Source: Acidobacteriota bacterium (lineage in GTDB: Bacteria > Acidobacteriota > Thermoanaerobaculia > Multivoradales > Multivoraceae). Taken from it: a DNA stretch of 64,000 nt. A program made the translations under genes and the position numbers. Shown piece by piece: positions 61,558 to 64,000 of the stretch. The first letter of the stretch is position 1, and each line of letters opens with the position of its first letter. The notes beneath the pieces were generated by a model. That model did not search any database, was not told the DNA's origin, and was given only the letters and a program-made list of their open reading frames with translations. Where the stretch lies: contig JAPOWR010000005.1 of assembly GCA_026707545.1 (NCBI GenBank), forward strand, positions 1 to 64,000, read 5' to 3'.

Positions 61558-62639
61558 CCGCCGGTTTGCCGGGCGCATCGGGCGACCGCGAGTTCCGCGG
61601 CCAGCACGGCGCCGCCGGCGGCGCCCCGCAACGTGTTGTGCGACAGGGCGACGAACCGGAAGTCGAGCACGGGGCACTCGCGCAACCGGCCGATCGGGAC
61701 CGTCATGCCCCGCCCCAGGTCGCGGTGAATCCGCGTTTGGGGCGGCTCGTCATCGCCAAGATAGACCGTAGGCAGTTCCGGCGCCGAGGGCAGGCCGAGC
61801 TCCTGCGGTTCACCGCGGAAACCGTGCCATGCCTCCCGCACCTCGTCCGGTTCGGGCTCGCTCTTCAGGCTGACCGAGATGCAGAGCGTGTGGCCGTCGA
61901 CGACGGGTACGCGGTTGCACTGGGCCGAGACCACGATCCGGGCTGGATCGATCGCGCCTCCGTCGACACGACCGAGGATCTTCCCGGTCTCGATCTCCAG
62001 TTTCTCCTCCTCGCTGGCAATCCAGGGAATCACGTTGTCAATCATCTCGTAGCTCGAGATTCCGGGCAGTCCGGCACCTGAGACGGCCTGCAGCGTGACC
62101 ACCGAGAGGCGGTCGATGCCGAACGCGTCGTGCAGCGGCTTGAGCGCCAGCACCAGGCCGATCGTCGAGCAGTTGGGGTTGGCGACGATGCCGCTCGGGA
62201 GCAGGGCGCCATCCGTGGGCGGCGCCAGCAGGTCCAGGTGGTCCGGGTTGACCTCGGGCACCAGCAGCGGGACGTCCTCGTCCATGCGGTGGGCGCTCGC
62301 GTTCGTGACCACGAGGCAGCGCCTGGCGAAGACGGGTTCGACTTGCCGGGCCACGCTGGAGTCCAGGGCGGAGAAGACCAGGTCGAAGTCGCCGCCGTCG
62401 AGCTCGTCGCAGGTCTGCACGGTCATCGCGGCGATCCGTTCGTCGACCGGCTGGGTCTGGATCCAGGTCACGGCGTCGCGATAGCTCTTCCCGGCCGAGC
62501 GCTCGGAAGCCGCCAGGGCCACGATCTCGAACCACGGGTGTCCGGCGAGCAGGGTGACGAACCGCTGGCCCACCGTGCCGGTCGCGCCCAGGACCGCCGC
62601 GCGCAGGGGTCGACTCGGGTTCAGGCCAAAAGGACTCAT
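61554..62639 (-). CDS. asd: Aspartate-semialdehyde dehydrogenase
   Basis: Reduces aspartyl phosphate. NADP-binding VLGATGTVGQRFVTLL, catalytic Cys in VANPNCSTIGLVLAL, AVSGAGLPGISSYEMIDNV and a His in VALSHNTLRGAAGG. The motifs fit the archaeal/type-2 class with longer inserts rather than E. coli Asd. ATG at 62639 gives 361 residues. Shared step for lysine, methionine and threonine. Confidence 0.94.
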   Translation of the reverse strand: MSPFGLNPSRPLRAAVLGATGTVGQRFVTLLAGHPWFEIVALAASERSAGKSYRDAVTWIQTQPVDERIAAMTVQTCDELDGGDFDLVFSALDSSVARQVEPVFARRCLVVTNASAHRMDEDVPLLVPEVNPDHLDLLAPPTDGALLPSGIVANPNCSTIGLVLALKPLHDAFGIDRLSVVTLQAVSGAGLPGISSYEMIDNVIPWIASEEEKLEIETGKILGRVDGGAIDPARIVVSAQCNRVPVVDGHTLCISVSLKSEPEPDEVREAWHGFRGEPQELGLPSAPELPTVYLGDDEPPQTRIHRDLGRGMTVPIGRLRECPVLDFRFVALSHNTLRGAAGGAVLAAELAVARCARQTGG

Positions 62640-62682
62640 GACGGGCTCCCAGATTGCCGCGGGCCGCCGGAGGAGGGAGCGC

Positions 62683-64000
62683 TCATGGGGCGGAGCCCCT
62701 CTCGGCCCAGGCCCGGAGTATGTCAGCGAAGACACCGCCCGCGGTCAGGTCGGTGCCGGCGCCCGGACCCTGGACGACCAGGGGGCGTTCCCGGTAGCGC
62801 TGGCTGCGGAACACGAACATGTTGTCCGAAGCCGGCATGCCCGCCACCGGGTGGTCGGCCGGTACGGCTCGCAGTCCGACCCGGGCGGTGGCCGCTTCGC
62901 CGGACAGGTCGAGTTCGGCCAGGTAGGCGAGCTCCAGCCCAGCCGACGCGGCGTCGGCGAAACGGTGCTTCATCTCGCCGTCGGCTACTGCCAGCCGTTC
63001 CCACCAGGCGTCGAGCGGCAGGTCGGCCAGCTCGGGCCGGTCGAGCATGGGTTCGACCTGGATGTCGTCCAGATCGAGATCGCAGCCGCAGAGCCGCGCC
63101 AGGATGAGCAGCTTTCGGGCGACGTCCAGGCCGCCGAGATCGTCTCGCGGATCCGGTTCCGTGTAGCCCAGGCGGTGCGCCTCGCGGACCGCTTCGCTCC
63201 ACACCTCACCGGCGCCCAGCTTGCCGGTCAGATAGGCGAGTGTGCCCGAGAACACGCCGGATACCGTGTCGATGCGGTCGCCCGCGCCGAGCAGCATGTC
63301 CGCGGTGTGGAGCACCGGCAGGCCCGCGCCGACGGTCGCCTCGTGGAAGACGTTCTGCGCTCCGTTCGGCCGGAAGGCGCGAAAGTCGGTGATCGGGCCC
63401 GCGAAGGGCAGCTTGTTCGCGCTGGCGACCGCGGCGCCGGCGGACAGCGCGCCGTGGTAGACGGCGGCCATGGAGCCGCTGGCGGTCACGTCGACCAGCA
63501 CCGTGCGGCCGCCGCCGGCCGCCGTCTCGGCGAGGTGGTCGAGCAGGCGGTTCAGGTCGGCTGCTTCGCCGCTGCGCTCGAGCACGGACCGCCAACCTTC
63601 GGGATCGCTCGCGGCGCCGGCGTCGAGGCTCCTGCCGCGGCGGGTCTGAAGGTGCATGTAGCGAGAGCTGGCCAGGCCCCGCAACTGCAGGTCGATCCCC
63701 TGTCGGGAGAGGGACTCGCGCTCGGCCGCCAGTTGCCGCAGGAGCGCCGAGCCGACCCCGCCGACACCGAGGACGTAGACCGCGAGCCGTCCCGAAGCGG
63801 CCCGGTGGAAGAACTCCCGGTGGATCCAGCGGACCGCCCGGCCCTCGTCGGCCCTGGCCACGACCATCGAGATGTTCCGTTCGGACGACCCCTGGGCCAC
63901 GGCCCTCACATTCACGCCGCGCCGGCCCAGGATGCCGAACACGCGTCCGGCAATGCCGGGCCGATCCCGCATGCCGTCGCCGACCACGGCAACGATCGAC
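62683..64000 (-). CDS. thrA: Homoserine dehydrogenase region of a bifunctional aspartokinase/homoserine dehydrogenase (5' end outside window)
   Basis: Begins in the window with the second ACT domain (VVGDGMRDRPGIAGRVFGIL, VAQGSSERNISMVV) that in ThrA binds threonine, then the homoserine dehydrogenase: NAD loop VLGVGGVGSALLRQL, ASANKLPFAGP, VFSGTLAYLTGKL and YTEPDPRDDLGGLDVARKLL (catalytic Lys). The frame stays open to the window edge (SIVAVVGDG), so the aspartokinase half lies beyond 64000. It heads thrA-asd-thrB-thrC. Confidence 0.93.
   Translation of the reverse strand, partial: SIVAVVGDGMRDRPGIAGRVFGILGRRGVNVRAVAQGSSERNISMVVARADEGRAVRWIHREFFHRAASGRLAVYVLGVGGVGSALLRQLAAERESLSRQGIDLQLRGLASSRYMHLQTRRGRSLDAGAASDPEGWRSVLERSGEAADLNRLLDHLAETAAGGGRTVLVDVTASGSMAAVYHGALSAGAAVASANKLPFAGPITDFRAFRPNGAQNVFHEATVGAGLPVLHTADMLLGAGDRIDTVSGVFSGTLAYLTGKLGAGEVWSEAVREAHRLGYTEPDPRDDLGGLDVARKLLILARLCGCDLDLDDIQVEPMLDRPELADLPLDAWWERLAVADGEMKHRFADAASAGLELAYLAELDLSGEAATARVGLRAVPADHPVAGMPASDNMFVFRSQRYRERPLVVQGPGAGTDLTAGGVFADILRAWAERGSAP

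Overview
The window is a GC-rich bacterial chromosome segment spanning the replication-origin neighbourhood. It encodes a TonB-dependent receptor, lipid-anchored or exported enzymes, YidC/SecG and two signal peptidases, which indicates a diderm. It also carries two bacillithiol genes (bshA, bshC), a PyrK-PyrD pair, bactofilin, a DUF2332 protein and a tmRNA. This mix suggests an Acidobacteriota-like lineage; that is inference from gene content and style, not a phylogeny.

Layout. 1-3.8 kb is a mobile module: the C-terminal part of an IS1595-type transposase followed by passenger genes in a tightly overlapping array. These are a beta-class DNA methyltransferase broken by an 11-G tract, a short transposase-tail-like duplicate, a second methyltransferase fused to an HNH nuclease domain, and a 49-residue Lys-rich ORF. 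3.8-9.9 kb holds a NYN-domain protein, a deoxynucleoside kinase, thiG, tsaD and a pgk-tpiA-secG run followed by tRNA-Leu. 10-17.7 kb holds a periplasmic cyclophilin, mobA, a yidD-DUF971 pair, the bshC-bshA-DUF4870 operon, dusB, and a Phd/VapC toxin-antitoxin pair with a perfect 18-bp palindrome upstream. 17.7-28 kb holds a penicillin-acylase-family enzyme, tmRNA, a TonB receptor, DUF2332 and DUF885 proteins, mtnA, a pseudopilin and a ComEA-like protein. 28.4-34.1 kb holds tandem lepB genes, pyrK-pyrD-pyrF and a membrane phosphodiesterase-family protein.

34.1-55.5 kb is the origin region in two blocks. The first, on the minus strand, reads rpmH-rnpA-yidD-yidC-jag-rsmG-parA-parB-bactofilin, with two perfect parS sites at the start of rsmG. 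The second, on the plus strand, reads dnaA-dnaN-gyrB-gyrA. Between them lie serine tRNAs, tadA, SRP RNA, dnaX-ybaB-recR, an aminotransferase and mutY. mnmE/mnmG and recF are not at their frequent positions here. 55.5-64 kb holds a transaldolase-family enzyme, an M20 peptidase, a CYTH protein, a sugar nucleotidyltransferase, and a threonine operon (thrA C-terminal part, asd, thrB, thrC) running off the right edge.

The most novel-looking signals are: (1) the transposon-borne methyltransferase array with a possible phase-variable G tract and an MTase-HNH fusion; (2) a two-copy family of about 180-bp non-coding elements (37.3 and 44.7 kb) bounded by long inverted repeats with a colinear conserved interior; (3) REP-like hairpin clusters; (4) a GyrA with Gly at the quinolone-critical Ser position.
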